From positions 1,488,001 through 1,552,000 of the forward strand of contig OZ243123.1 in the NCBI GenBank assembly GCA_965212505.1: 64,000 nucleotides of DNA. Reading direction: 5' to 3'. Each line of letters opens with the position of its first letter. The first letter of the stretch is position 1. The position numbers were made by a program, and so were the translations under genes. This DNA comes from JAHEKO01 sp965212505 (GTDB lineage: Bacteria > Acidobacteriota > Thermoanaerobaculia > Multivoradales > JAHEKO01). Shown here one piece after another: positions 54,727-63,447 of the stretch. The notes below the pieces were generated by a model. It worked only from the letters and a program-made list of their open reading frames with translations. It made no database searches and was not told the DNA's origin.

Positions 54727-54831
54727 ACGGCCGTCGATCTCTCTCCTGGATTGAACCGTGCCCGTCCTCGCAGGGGACCTACGGTCCAACCACTGAACGT
54801 CTGGACCTGTTGCCAGAGAAAGGGGATCGAG

Positions 54832-55347
54832 ATGAGAGTGCTTCGGCTGTTTCTTTGTGGGCTCGTGTTGTTCGTTGCCGGAGGCGTCGCCGTCGCGGAA
54901 CCGCGGGAAGACGACATCTTCGGAGACGAAGGCGTGAACTCCTGCACCATCAACTTCGACGACTCCTGCCCCGACACCACGCCGACGTGCATGACCAGGG
55001 TGCGAGGCGGGTCGGGCTGTGTCGTGGACGGCCTACCGTTCTGCTACGACACCGGCATGTTCTCGCTTCGCGTCGACGCCGGCGACCGCGCCGAGTTCGT
55101 CATTCGTCAGCCGGTCGACCAGATCGAGGTCTTCTTCGCTCAGGCTGGGGCCGGTGCGGGTGGCCGGATGGCGTTCTTCGACGAGAGCGGTCTCCAGGTC
55201 GGGCTGTCGATCGGTACCAACGGTGTCTGCGCCGACGAGATGCCTGCGACGCAGGTGATCACCTTCGATCGCCCGGTCGTGCGCGTGAGGGTTCGCGCGC
55301 TCGACACCGACGTCTACATCGACTCGCTCACCCTGTCTCGCTTGTAG
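54832..55347 (+). CDS. small secreted cysteine-containing protein, unknown
   Basis: 171 residues from the ATG at 54832 (AAAGGGG upstream). A signal peptide (VLRLFLCGLVLFVAGGVAVAEP) is followed by a short mature domain with at least five cysteines (near 34, 42, 49, 58, 66) and a beta-rich C-terminal half ending IDSLTLSRL, resembling a jelly-roll or PEP-CTERM-type substrate domain without a sorting tail. I do not recognise the family. It stands alone, convergent with the lytic transglycosylase 30 bp downstream. Confidence 0.65.
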   Translation: MRVLRLFLCGLVLFVAGGVAVAEPREDDIFGDEGVNSCTINFDDSCPDTTPTCMTRVRGGSGCVVDGLPFCYDTGMFSLRVDAGDRAEFVIRQPVDQIEVFFAQAGAGAGGRMAFFDESGLQVGLSIGTNGVCADEMPATQVITFDRPVVRVRVRALDTDVYIDSLTLSRL

Positions 55348-55377
55348 CGAGACGTCTGCCGGCCGGGTGCCCAATCG

Positions 55378-57810
55378 CTACCCGGTAGGTCCCCCTGCAC
55401 CCGGCCGGCTCTTTCCCGTTTCGAAACGTCCGATCGCCGCCACCAGCGCAGCGTCGGTGAGGACGCCGCGCACGAGGATGCGCGTTTCGGCAGCGCCCGC
55501 CGTTTCGATCATGTACTCGAAGTCCTCGGCTCGGTCGAGGGCTCGCCAGCGGTCCAGCCATCCGCGAACCGCACCGTAGCCTCGGCTGTGCTCCATCAGC
55601 GCGAGCATCACCACTCGCTGCTGTCGAGGAGAGAGTCGATCGTCGAACCAACGGTCGCGAGTGACCAACGCCAAGCGCTCGTCGCGGCGGTTCGCGGAGT
55701 TGCACGACCGATCCAGCTCCTTGAGGAGCACGCAGTTCTGACGGTGAATGAGCTCGTCCGCAAGCCAACGGGCGCCGAGCGCTGCGTTTAGCTCGGGGTC
55801 GAGGAGATAGCGATCTCGATCCTGCACTCCGGAACGGGCGAGCAGGTCCCAACGCTCGTCCAGCGCTTCGAAGGTGTCCGGAATGAACTGAAAGAGGCCG
55901 CGAGCGGAGTAGCTCGAGATCGCGGCGGGGTCGAAGAGGCTCTCGCGACGCGAGAGCGCGTAGAGTAGCTCGGGAGGGATCTGCTCCGCTTTTGCCGCCC
56001 GGCGGAAGGTGTCGGTGAGCGCTTGTGGATAGGCCGCACCGAGGAAGCGTGGATCGGCGCTCACGCCGTGGACCAGCTCTCCTCCCTGGCGGCCGATCGC
56101 CATCGACATCGCAAGCGGTAGGTCGCCCGCGCGGGTTCCGAGGGCGGACAGAACTTCGAGAACGTTGTCGACGGCCGTCGGGCGTGCCGCCGCCGCGAGT
56201 GCGTCCTGACGGAGGGCGAGGAGCAGGGCAATGTCGTCGATCGCCCCGGCGCGATCCAGCTCCTGCAGAGACAGGTTCTGGAGTCGAGTCCCGGGGAATG
56301 AACCACGGAGCTTCCGCCGGGCTTCGAGCAGCCGTCGATAGAGACCCGAGTCGATCGCCGCCCGGAGGCGCCGGTGGTAGGGCGTCGTGCCGTTCATCTC
56401 GGGTGGCGGCACGCCGGCGTCGGCGGCGAGTCGGGACCGAGTTGCGCGATCGGGCCAGAGGCGGCGGGCGGCGTCGGGTCCGGCCTCGAGGTGCATGCGG
56501 GCGCGGAGGCCGTAGTAGTCGTAGGGCCGTTCGGAGGCCAACTGCTCGAAAGCGACTTGCGCAGCGTCTCCGTGACCAGACTCCTCGAGGATGCGGGCGC
56601 GCCAGAACTCGGCACTCCGCCGCAGCGGGCCCTCCGGCTGCCGCTCGACCAGCTGCTCGAAGAGGGCCCGGGCGCGCCGGAGGTCGCCGGGGCCGCCGCG
56701 GGAGTAGAGCGTCATCGCAGGTTGGAAGTAGGCCGAGCTCGACCAGTTGTTGTCGCCCTCGAAGGCCTGCAGCTGCGCGTACAGCTCGAGCGCGCGGTCG
56801 AGATCGGTCGCGAGCCCTCGGCCCTCGTAGAGTCGCTGGTGGTGTCCGGCGAGCCGGTAGAGAGCGTCGTCGGTCCATTCGCCGCTCGGATAGCGCTCGA
56901 TCAGTGTCGTCAGGTCGCCGCGGAAGCGCTCGATGCGCTGTCCGCTGCCCTCGCGAGACCAGACCGAGGCTCTCGCGAGGAGCGCCTCCTGGATCGAGCT
57001 CGGGTCTTTGGCGTTGGTGATCACCTCGCCGAGCAGGCGTGCCCGCTCGGAACGGTCGCCACGGAAGAGGCGGGCTTCGAGTCTCGCGACCCGGAGTCTC
57101 GCAAGCGCCCGCCGGTCGGTGTCGTCGGAGTCGGTCAGCTGGCGCCAGAGTTCGATCGCCCCCTCGTAGCGTCGAAGCTGCTCCAGCCGCTGAGCTCGGT
57201 ATTCGAGAATCGTCTCAGGCGACGTCGCGCCGTTTTCGATCAAGGCGGCCAGCATGGCTTCTTCCACCGGTTCGAGCTCGGCGTTCGGCGCGAGTCTCAG
57301 GAAGTCGAGGAAGAGATTTCGCGCCGGTTCGAGACGTCCAGCACGCCAGCAGATCGTCGACATCCGACGGACGATTCGGCGCTCGAGTTCGGGCAGCGCG
57401 TCGAGAAAGCTGAAGCGGAACATCCGCTGGGAGAGGTGAGAGTTGCGGAGCTCTTCGGTCGTTTCGAGCAGGGCGGTGAGCTCTTCCGGCTCGACACCCT
57501 GCGCCGTGTGTGCCGCCTCCAGCCAGCGCCAGAGCGAGACAATCGCCAGGGCAGAGCCGCCCAGCCCATCTCCGAGAGGGTCGGCGGCGGCCCACTCGGC
57601 GAGCCGCCGATCGAGTGCCGCCGCCTCTCGCGAACGACCCTCAGTGCGGAGCGACCCTGCGGCGAGGAACGTCTGCTGGGGCCAGAGCGGATCGCTCGCC
57701 GCCGGACTCACGACCGTCGGTGGAGTGCTGGCCTCCGGGGCGGCGCAGCCGACCAGCAGGAGCAGCACTGCAAACGTGCCTCCGAGGCTTCTTCTCGAGC
57801 TCTCTGGCAT
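55378..57810 (-). CDS. slt: soluble-type lytic transglycosylase, lipoprotein
   Basis: 810 residues. The N-terminus is a lipobox signal (FAVLLLLVGCAAPE), then a long helical superstructure of TPR-like hairpins (~50-590), as in Slt70, and the lysozyme-like SLT domain at about 640-760: LYALSRRESLFDPAAISSYSARGLFQ contains the catalytic Glu (printed here in parts: LYALSRRESLFDP and SARGLFQFIPDTF). It cleaves peptidoglycan glycan strands at the outer-membrane inner face. It begins 11 bp after ligD on the same strand, so read-through from ligD is likely, though the two functions are not obviously related. Confidence 0.85.
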   Translation of the reverse strand: MPESSRRSLGGTFAVLLLLVGCAAPEASTPPTVVSPAASDPLWPQQTFLAAGSLRTEGRSREAAALDRRLAEWAAADPLGDGLGGSALAIVSLWRWLEAAHTAQGVEPEELTALLETTEELRNSHLSQRMFRFSFLDALPELERRIVRRMSTICWRAGRLEPARNLFLDFLRLAPNAELEPVEEAMLAALIENGATSPETILEYRAQRLEQLRRYEGAIELWRQLTDSDDTDRRALARLRVARLEARLFRGDRSERARLLGEVITNAKDPSSIQEALLARASVWSREGSGQRIERFRGDLTTLIERYPSGEWTDDALYRLAGHHQRLYEGRGLATDLDRALELYAQLQAFEGDNNWSSSAYFQPAMTLYSRGGPGDLRRARALFEQLVERQPEGPLRRSAEFWRARILEESGHGDAAQVAFEQLASERPYDYYGLRARMHLEAGPDAARRLWPDRATRSRLAADAGVPPPEMNGTTPYHRRLRAAIDSGLYRRLLEARRKLRGSFPGTRLQNLSLQELDRAGAIDDIALLLALRQDALAAAARPTAVDNVLEVLSALGTRAGDLPLAMSMAIGRQGGELVHGVSADPRFLGAAYPQALTDTFRRAAKAEQIPPELLYALSRRESLFDPAAISSYSARGLFQFIPDTFEALDERWDLLARSGVQDRDRYLLDPELNAALGARWLADELIHRQNCVLLKELDRSCNSANRRDERLALVTRDRWFDDRLSPRQQRVVMLALMEHSRGYGAVRGWLDRWRALDRAEDFEYMIETAGAAETRILVRGVLTDAALVAAIGRFETGKSRPGAGGPTG

Positions 57811-57820
57811 TCGAGCCTCT

Positions 57821-60364
57821 CTAGAACCTCTCCGCGAGTCGCGACAACGCTGCGGTCAGGTCGGGCTGAGTGTTCAGTACCGAAGCCATCGGATCCTCTT
57901 TCAGCCGCTTCAGTCGAGTGGCGGCGTTCTTGATGTGGAACCGAGCGGGCGTCAGCTTCGAGTTGAGCTCGGTCCAGCGCAGCGGCATCGAGACCGGAGC
58001 CCCCGGCCTCGAGCGAACGCAGAACGGCGAGACGAGCAGCTTGCCGTAGCCGTTCTGGACCGTGTCGATGTAGATCTTGCCCTTCCGAGCGCGGGGCGTG
58101 CGGGCAATGCTCGAGATGTCGCGATGCTCCTGGACGATCCATCGTGCGATCAGCTCGGCGATCTGGCGGGACTGTTGGTACGTGCAGCTGCCCCCGAGAG
58201 GAATCAGGACGTGCAACCCGCTTGCGCCACTGGTCTTGACGAAGCACTCGAGCTCGATCTCGTCACAGAGCTTGCCGATCGCCTTGGCAATCTTGACGGC
58301 GCTCGTGAACGGAGCGTCCTTGGCGTCGAGGTCGAGAATCGACCAGTCCGGAGCCTGGAGGGCGCGCACGCGGCTCGACCAGAGGTGGAGCGGGATGGTG
58401 CCGAGGTTCGCCAGGTAGAGCAGCGTCTCGGCGGTGTCGCAGATGAAGTAGCGGGTCTCCTTGCCCGAGTCTTCGGACCACACCGACTCGGTCCGGATCC
58501 AGCTCGGCGTGAAGTCGGGGATGTTCTTCTGGAAGAACGACTTGCCCTCGATACCGTCGGGGTAGCGGGTGAGTACGACCGGGCGGTCTTTGAGATACGG
58601 CAGCAACCAGGGGGCGATCGCTTTGTAGTAGCCCACCAGGTCGCCCTTCGTGTAGCCCTCCTCTGGCCAGAAGACCTTCTGCGGGCGTGTGATCTGCACG
58701 TCGGGAACCGGATCGCGCGTCTCGACCGGCGTCGTGTCGTCGAGTTCGGGCGGCAGGTCGTCGCGTAGGCACTCGGCGACCTGCTTGTCGTCGCGGAAGC
58801 GCTCGAAGACCGGGTGGCGCAGCTGTCCGGCGTTGGTCCACTCCGTATAGCGGACCTCGGCCACGAGGCGTGGTTCGACCCAGAGGTGCTCCTTGCCTGC
58901 CGGAGCCGGCCCGTCGAACGCGGGGGTTGGGCGGCGAGCGGGGAGGAGCCGCGCGTGAATCTCCTCGAGTTGCGCGTCGTTGAAGCCCGTTCCGACCCGG
59001 CCGGCGTAGAGCAGCTTGGCTCCCGACACGTAGCCGAGGTGCAGCGCGCCGAACCCGATTCTGGAACCCTTCGGCTCGGTGAACCCGACGACGGCAAAGT
59101 CACCGGCGCGGGCCGCGCGAATCTTCTGCCAGCTGGACGAGCGCCCCGCTCGGTAGAACGCTCCCGCCTTCTTGGCCACGATTCCCTCGAGGCCCGTTTG
59201 ACGTACTTGCTCGTAAAGCGCCTCGCCTCGCTCCTCGACGTGGTCGGCGAAGCGCACCGGCCCGGCGCGGGGCAACACCCGTCTCAGCACCTCCTTGCGG
59301 TCGGTGAGCGGCAGGCCCCGGAGGTCGAAGCCCTCGAAGCCGAGGAGGTCGAAGACGAAGTAGACGGCGGGGAGTCGCACTGCGGCCTGCTCGATGTCGC
59401 GCCAGCGGGTGAGCTTGGCGCGCTCCTGGAGACGTTGGAAGCTCGGCCGCGCGTCCTCGTCGAGCACCACGACTTCGCCGTCGAGAACCAGCGAGCCGTA
59501 GGGGAGGGAAGCCATCGCGCGTGCGAGGTCGGGGTAGATGGCCGTCGCTTGCATGCCGCTCCGATAGCGCAGCTGCACGGTCTCCTGAGCGGTCGTTCCG
59601 GCCGAGCGATCGGTCGCTGCGAGTACCCGATAGCCGTCGTATTTCAGTTCGAACAGCCAGCCCTCGCGGCTGAAGGGCCGATCGCGTAACTGCGCGAGCA
59701 TCGGCTTGGTCTTCTCCGGCTGAACCCTCCGTTTCCTCGCTCCGAGCGACTCGATTTTGTCGCGGATGTCGCTCGCGCGGTCGGCGCCTTCGCCGAGCTC
59801 TTGGACCGTCAGCCCCGAAAAGACCGACTCGGGCGGGAGCTCGTCGACGGTGTCGCCGGTAGCGCCACCGTCGGGCTTCTTGATCAGCAACCACTCCTTG
59901 GGGTCCCGTGCGGTCTTGACGAGGGTGAAGAGGCCACGCAGCTTGTAGCCGCGCAGCTCGAACAGCAGCTTGCCTTCGCCGAGCCCCTCTTCCGGGTCGA
60001 GGTGATGGATCGAGAGCCCGCGGTCCCACACAATCATGGCGCCGGCGCCGTAGTTCCCCTTCGGAATGACCCCTTCGAAATCGCCGTACTCCATCGGATG
60101 ATCTTCGGTGAGGACGGCGAGCCGCTTGTCGGCGGGGTCCAGCGAAGGCCCCTTGGGCACGGCCCACGACTTCATGACGCCGCCGATCTCCAGTCGGAGG
60201 TCGTAGTGCATGCGGGTGGCGTCGTGCTGCTGGACGACGAAGAGGCCGGGGCGCTCGATTCCGTCGCCGCCGAACGGTTCCGGGGTGCCGCCCGCGGACC
60301 GCTTCTTGCGGTAGGTCTCGAGCTTCTTGCCGGGCGACTTCGGGTGCGGCATGAGCGGGAGCAT
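57821..60364 (-). CDS. ligD: multidomain NHEJ DNA ligase D (phosphoesterase-ligase-polymerase)
   Basis: 847 residues from the ATG at 60364 (upstream in-frame starts to 60400 have no better support). Domain order is 3'-phosphoesterase first (HYDLRLEIGGVMKSWAVPKG near 50, HPMEYGDFEGVIPKGNYGAG near 85), the ATP-dependent ligase with catalytic Lys in FELKYDGYRVLA near 220, then the primase/polymerase (KVFWPEEGYTKGDLV near 555, LDLDAKDAPF near 670, LHVLIPL near 710). This is the Pseudomonas-type order. Together with Ku it repairs double-strand breaks by end joining. It follows the YdjM-like gene after 72 bp and precedes slt. Confidence 0.93.
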   Translation of the reverse strand: MLPLMPHPKSPGKKLETYRKKRSAGGTPEPFGGDGIERPGLFVVQQHDATRMHYDLRLEIGGVMKSWAVPKGPSLDPADKRLAVLTEDHPMEYGDFEGVIPKGNYGAGAMIVWDRGLSIHHLDPEEGLGEGKLLFELRGYKLRGLFTLVKTARDPKEWLLIKKPDGGATGDTVDELPPESVFSGLTVQELGEGADRASDIRDKIESLGARKRRVQPEKTKPMLAQLRDRPFSREGWLFELKYDGYRVLAATDRSAGTTAQETVQLRYRSGMQATAIYPDLARAMASLPYGSLVLDGEVVVLDEDARPSFQRLQERAKLTRWRDIEQAAVRLPAVYFVFDLLGFEGFDLRGLPLTDRKEVLRRVLPRAGPVRFADHVEERGEALYEQVRQTGLEGIVAKKAGAFYRAGRSSSWQKIRAARAGDFAVVGFTEPKGSRIGFGALHLGYVSGAKLLYAGRVGTGFNDAQLEEIHARLLPARRPTPAFDGPAPAGKEHLWVEPRLVAEVRYTEWTNAGQLRHPVFERFRDDKQVAECLRDDLPPELDDTTPVETRDPVPDVQITRPQKVFWPEEGYTKGDLVGYYKAIAPWLLPYLKDRPVVLTRYPDGIEGKSFFQKNIPDFTPSWIRTESVWSEDSGKETRYFICDTAETLLYLANLGTIPLHLWSSRVRALQAPDWSILDLDAKDAPFTSAVKIAKAIGKLCDEIELECFVKTSGASGLHVLIPLGGSCTYQQSRQIAELIARWIVQEHRDISSIARTPRARKGKIYIDTVQNGYGKLLVSPFCVRSRPGAPVSMPLRWTELNSKLTPARFHIKNAATRLKRLKEDPMASVLNTQPDLTAALSRLAERF

Positions 60365-60436
60365 CTTAGACCGCCTCTCGGTGGACTCGGAGGAGTCCAC
60401 TTAGGGCGCCGATGCGAGGAGCTACAAAAGACTCTC

Positions 60437-61558
60437 CTAGTCTGCGCCTCGGGAATCCGCCGAGGGGACGAACTCGTTTGAGCCGGCGGTTGGAAGTTCG
60501 AGCGAAGCGCCGCCGAAGCCGCCGGTTCGGTAACGCGCGTAGCGAGCGTCCATCAGGTGAACGATCCGACGATCGTCGCGTGTCTCGACTTCGATCCAGG
60601 TGAAACGGGTCCACCGCCGAAAGCCGGGTATCGCGTCGCTGGCCATCACCTCCGGCCAGACGGGCGAGGCGCGAGCGGTCGGAAGCTGCCGCTCTTCGAG
60701 TGTCAGCGCCGGCGAACCGAACCACCGCCAGGTGCCGTAGCGATGCACCGGGCCGGCGTCGACGAGGACGTCCCACCGGTCGGGTCGGGCGGGCGAGGGA
60801 CCCACCATCAGATCGTGTACCGGAATCGAGCGCTGGGCGAGCTCGGTTCGAACGCGAGCCTCGGTGGTCTGTTGCACGAGCAGGAGCGCACCGATGTAGA
60901 GCGCTCCGAGCGCCAGGCCGACGAGCGGCAGGGTCGCGAGGCGTCTCGCGTTCGCCGGCGGGCGGGTCAGCGCTGCGAGCCAGAGGATCGAGAGGACCGC
61001 GGCGGCCACCAGGAGGTAGCCCGGGGCGCGACCCGCCACCGCGGCGAGCAGGAGGAGGGTGGGAATCAGCATTCCCAGCAGCAGGGGGCGGCTCCGCGAC
61101 CTGGTCAGGAGCCAGCTGACGCCCAGGATCAGCCAGAGCCAGGGGTCCATGATGAAGACCGCGTCCCCGTAGCTCCAACTCTCGCGGAGCGGCATCCACC
61201 ACCGCATGCCGTAGGTGTTGAGCCAATCGAGAGCCGGATGAGTCCAGACCGCCAGGTACGACAGCGCCGCGAGCCGCGGGATCGAGAGCGGGGGAGAGCC
61301 GCAGTCGGCTGGCCGGCTGCGCGCGATCAGCCCGAGGACGAGCGCGAGGAGTAGTGGCAGCAGCAGCAGCGCCGGGACGCCGTGTGTCCAGCCACGCCGG
61401 AAGCCGAGCGCAGCGTCGCCGCCGTTGACGTAGGACAGGACGTCGAGGTCGGGGAGGTTGACTCCGATCACCAGCGCGGCCGTCGCCCGGCGGGTCGTCT
61501 GGCCGAGTCGGGTGGCGGCGAGAGAGGCGCCGACAAGGGTATGAGTGAGCGGATCCAT
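60437..61558 (-). CDS. YdjM-family membrane-bound metal-dependent hydrolase
   Basis: 373 residues. The N-terminus MDPLTHTLVGASLA with later NLPDLDVLS and RGWTHGVPA, THPALDWLNTYG provides the His/Asp set of the YdjM (DUF457) family of integral membrane hydrolases. About seven hydrophobic helices fill residues 80-230, and a soluble beta-rich C-terminal domain follows. The function is not established; E. coli YdjM is LexA-controlled, so a link to DNA damage is possible given ligD downstream and ku opposite. Divergent from ku across about 150 bp. Confidence 0.82.
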   Translation of the reverse strand: MDPLTHTLVGASLAATRLGQTTRRATAALVIGVNLPDLDVLSYVNGGDAALGFRRGWTHGVPALLLLPLLLALVLGLIARSRPADCGSPPLSIPRLAALSYLAVWTHPALDWLNTYGMRWWMPLRESWSYGDAVFIMDPWLWLILGVSWLLTRSRSRPLLLGMLIPTLLLLAAVAGRAPGYLLVAAAVLSILWLAALTRPPANARRLATLPLVGLALGALYIGALLLVQQTTEARVRTELAQRSIPVHDLMVGPSPARPDRWDVLVDAGPVHRYGTWRWFGSPALTLEERQLPTARASPVWPEVMASDAIPGFRRWTRFTWIEVETRDDRRIVHLMDARYARYRTGGFGGASLELPTAGSNEFVPSADSRGAD

Positions 61559-61692
61559 TCGAAGTCGTTGGCGGAGTTGGGAGCGGACTCGGTGGTCAAC
61601 TCAGGCGCGCGGAGGTGGCGCGGTCGAAGTCTATCTTTCGCTCCTGCAGGTTCGTCGCTTACCCAAAACTCCTTTGTCCATCGCAGTTATGT

Positions 61693-61698
61693 TAAGAT
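61693..61698 (+). promoter_or_regulatory. TAAGAT -10-like box, near-leaderless start of ku
   Basis: TAAGAT ends nine bases before the ATG at 61708, leaving no room for a Shine-Dalgarno leader if it is the -10 element. It lies in the AT-rich part of the divergent ydjM-like/ku gap. Confidence 0.45.
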
Positions 61699-61707
61699 TT
61701 GAAGACT

Positions 61708-62592
61708 ATGCCTGCACGCTCGATCGCCTCCGGAACCATCTCGTTCGGCCTCGTGGCCATTCCGATCAAGTTGTACACGACCAGCGAGAGCAGCAAGACC
61801 GTGCGCTTCAACATGGTTCATCAGAAGTGCGGTAGCCGCGTGAAGTACCGGTTCTACTGTCCGACGGACGAGGAGTTCGTCGAGCGCGACGAATTGGTCA
61901 AGGGCTACGAGTTCTCGAAGGGTCAGTACGTTCTCTTCAGCCTCGACGAGCTCAAGGCGCTCGAGCCGGAGCCGACCAACGCGATCGAGATCACGGAGTT
62001 CGTGCCGCTCGAGCAGGTCGACCCGATCTTCTACGAGAAGACCTACTACCTCGGTCCGGACAAGGGCGGTGGCAAGCCGTACAAGCTGCTCGCCCAGACG
62101 ATGCTCGATTCGAATCGAGCCGCTTTGGCGATGTATGCGGCTCGCGGCAAGAACTACCTCGTCCTCTTGCGTCCCTTCAAAGAGGGACTGGTGATGCAGC
62201 AGCTGCGCTACGCGCAGGAGATTCGGGCCTTCTCGGAGGTGCCGATCGAAGACGCGAAGGTGACCAAGCAGGAGCTGAAGCTGGCCAAGCAGCTTGTCGA
62301 TCAGACCGCTTCCGAGAACTTCCAGCCGACCGACTATGAGGACAAGGAACGTCAACGGGTGTGGGATCTAATCGAGAAGAAGATCCAGGGCGAAGAGATC
62401 GTGGCCACGCCGGAGGAAGAGCCGAAAGCGCAGATTATCGATCTGATGGAGGCGCTCAAGGCGAGTCTCGGAGACGCCGACAAGAAGCCGGCCGCGGCGA
62501 AGAAGGCGACTCGCAAGCCGCCCAAGCGAGCCGCGCCGAAGCGGGCCGCACGTAAGAAGACCGCAAAGAAAGCCGCCGGCCGCAAGAAGTAG
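61708..62592 (+). CDS. ku: prokaryotic Ku protein, NHEJ end-binding factor
   Basis: 294 residues from the ATG at 61708; a TTG at 61699 would add three residues but is less likely because the family starts MPARSIASGTISFGLV. The Ku core beta-barrel follows (IPIKLYTTSESSK near 17, LDELKALEPEPTNAIEI near 78, TYYLGPDKGGGKPY near 115, LRPFKEGLVMQQLRY near 155). The last ~35 residues are a Lys/Arg/Ala-rich tail that in other species strengthens DNA binding. It binds broken DNA ends and recruits LigD, encoded on the opposite strand. The next gene follows after nine bases. Confidence 0.95.
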   Translation: MPARSIASGTISFGLVAIPIKLYTTSESSKTVRFNMVHQKCGSRVKYRFYCPTDEEFVERDELVKGYEFSKGQYVLFSLDELKALEPEPTNAIEITEFVPLEQVDPIFYEKTYYLGPDKGGGKPYKLLAQTMLDSNRAALAMYAARGKNYLVLLRPFKEGLVMQQLRYAQEIRAFSEVPIEDAKVTKQELKLAKQLVDQTASENFQPTDYEDKERQRVWDLIEKKIQGEEIVATPEEEPKAQIIDLMEALKASLGDADKKPAAAKKATRKPPKRAAPKRAARKKTAKKAAGRKK

Positions 62593-62601
62593 GCGCCGCC
62601 G

Positions 62602-63447
62602 ATGACCCCCGCTTCTAAACTCCCCGGCTACTCGACGGGAGAGGTTGCCCGCATGCTCGGACTTTCGGAGGGGCGTGTGCGCGCTTGGGTCGGCGCCGGC
62701 TTCGTCGATCCGCGCCGGGGTCCACGGGGCGAGTTGAGTTTCTCGTTCCAGGATCTTGTGGTCCTCAAGGCGGCGAAGGGGCTCGATGCCGCCGAGATCT
62801 CCGGTCGAAAGGTCAAGCGCGCGCTCGAGGGCTTGCGCGAGCAGCTACCGGCCGGGCGAACGCTCGCCGGGGTGAGTATCGGCGCCGAGGGGACCGAGGT
62901 TGTCGTCCGTGCCGGTGGCGAGGCCTGGGAGCCCGCCTCCGGGCAGCGGGTGATCGATTTCGAGGTCGCCGAGCTCGTCGAGCAGGCGGCGCCGCTGGCC
63001 GCCGCGACCATCGAACGGGCCGGCTCGGTCGACGGCCTGACGGCTGATGATTGGTTCGAGCTCGGCTGCGATCTCGAGGCGACGACGCTCGACGAGGCGG
63101 TCGCCGCCTATCGCCGAGTGCTGGAGCTCGAGCCGGAGCATGCGGAAGCCCACCTGAATCTTGGCAGGCTGCTCCACGAGGCCGGGTCGGTCGACGAGGC
63201 CGAGCGCCACTATCGCGCCGCCTGCCAGGCGAATCCGGCGGATGCGACCGCGGCATTCAACCTGGGCGTCGCGCTCCAGGACCTCGGTCGAGATCTAGAA
63301 GCGGTCGAGGCGTACACCGACGCGATCGGCCGAGACGCCGACTATGCCGACGCCTACTTCAATCTCGCCGACCTCTACGAGCAGCTCGGCAAGCAGGCGA
63401 TGGCGATTCAGAACCTCAAGATCTATCGGACGCTGACTCGAGGTTGA
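62602..63447 (+). CDS. MerR-type DNA-binding domain fused to TPR repeats
   Basis: 281 residues. Residues ~8-75 form a MerR winged-helix start (GYSTGEVARMLGLSEGRVRAWV, then FSFQDLVVLKAAKGL); a linker follows, and from ~145 three TPR units are visible (DEAVAAYRRVLELEPEHAEA, DEAERHYRAACQANPADATA, LEAVEAYTDAIGRDADYADA). The fusion suggests a transcription regulator that is controlled by protein-protein contact, not by a small-molecule domain. It lies nine bases after ku and may be co-transcribed. Its last 32 bases overlap the convergent gene at 63416. Confidence 0.8.
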   Translation: MTPASKLPGYSTGEVARMLGLSEGRVRAWVGAGFVDPRRGPRGELSFSFQDLVVLKAAKGLDAAEISGRKVKRALEGLREQLPAGRTLAGVSIGAEGTEVVVRAGGEAWEPASGQRVIDFEVAELVEQAAPLAAATIERAGSVDGLTADDWFELGCDLEATTLDEAVAAYRRVLELEPEHAEAHLNLGRLLHEAGSVDEAERHYRAACQANPADATAAFNLGVALQDLGRDLEAVEAYTDAIGRDADYADAYFNLADLYEQLGKQAMAIQNLKIYRTLTRG

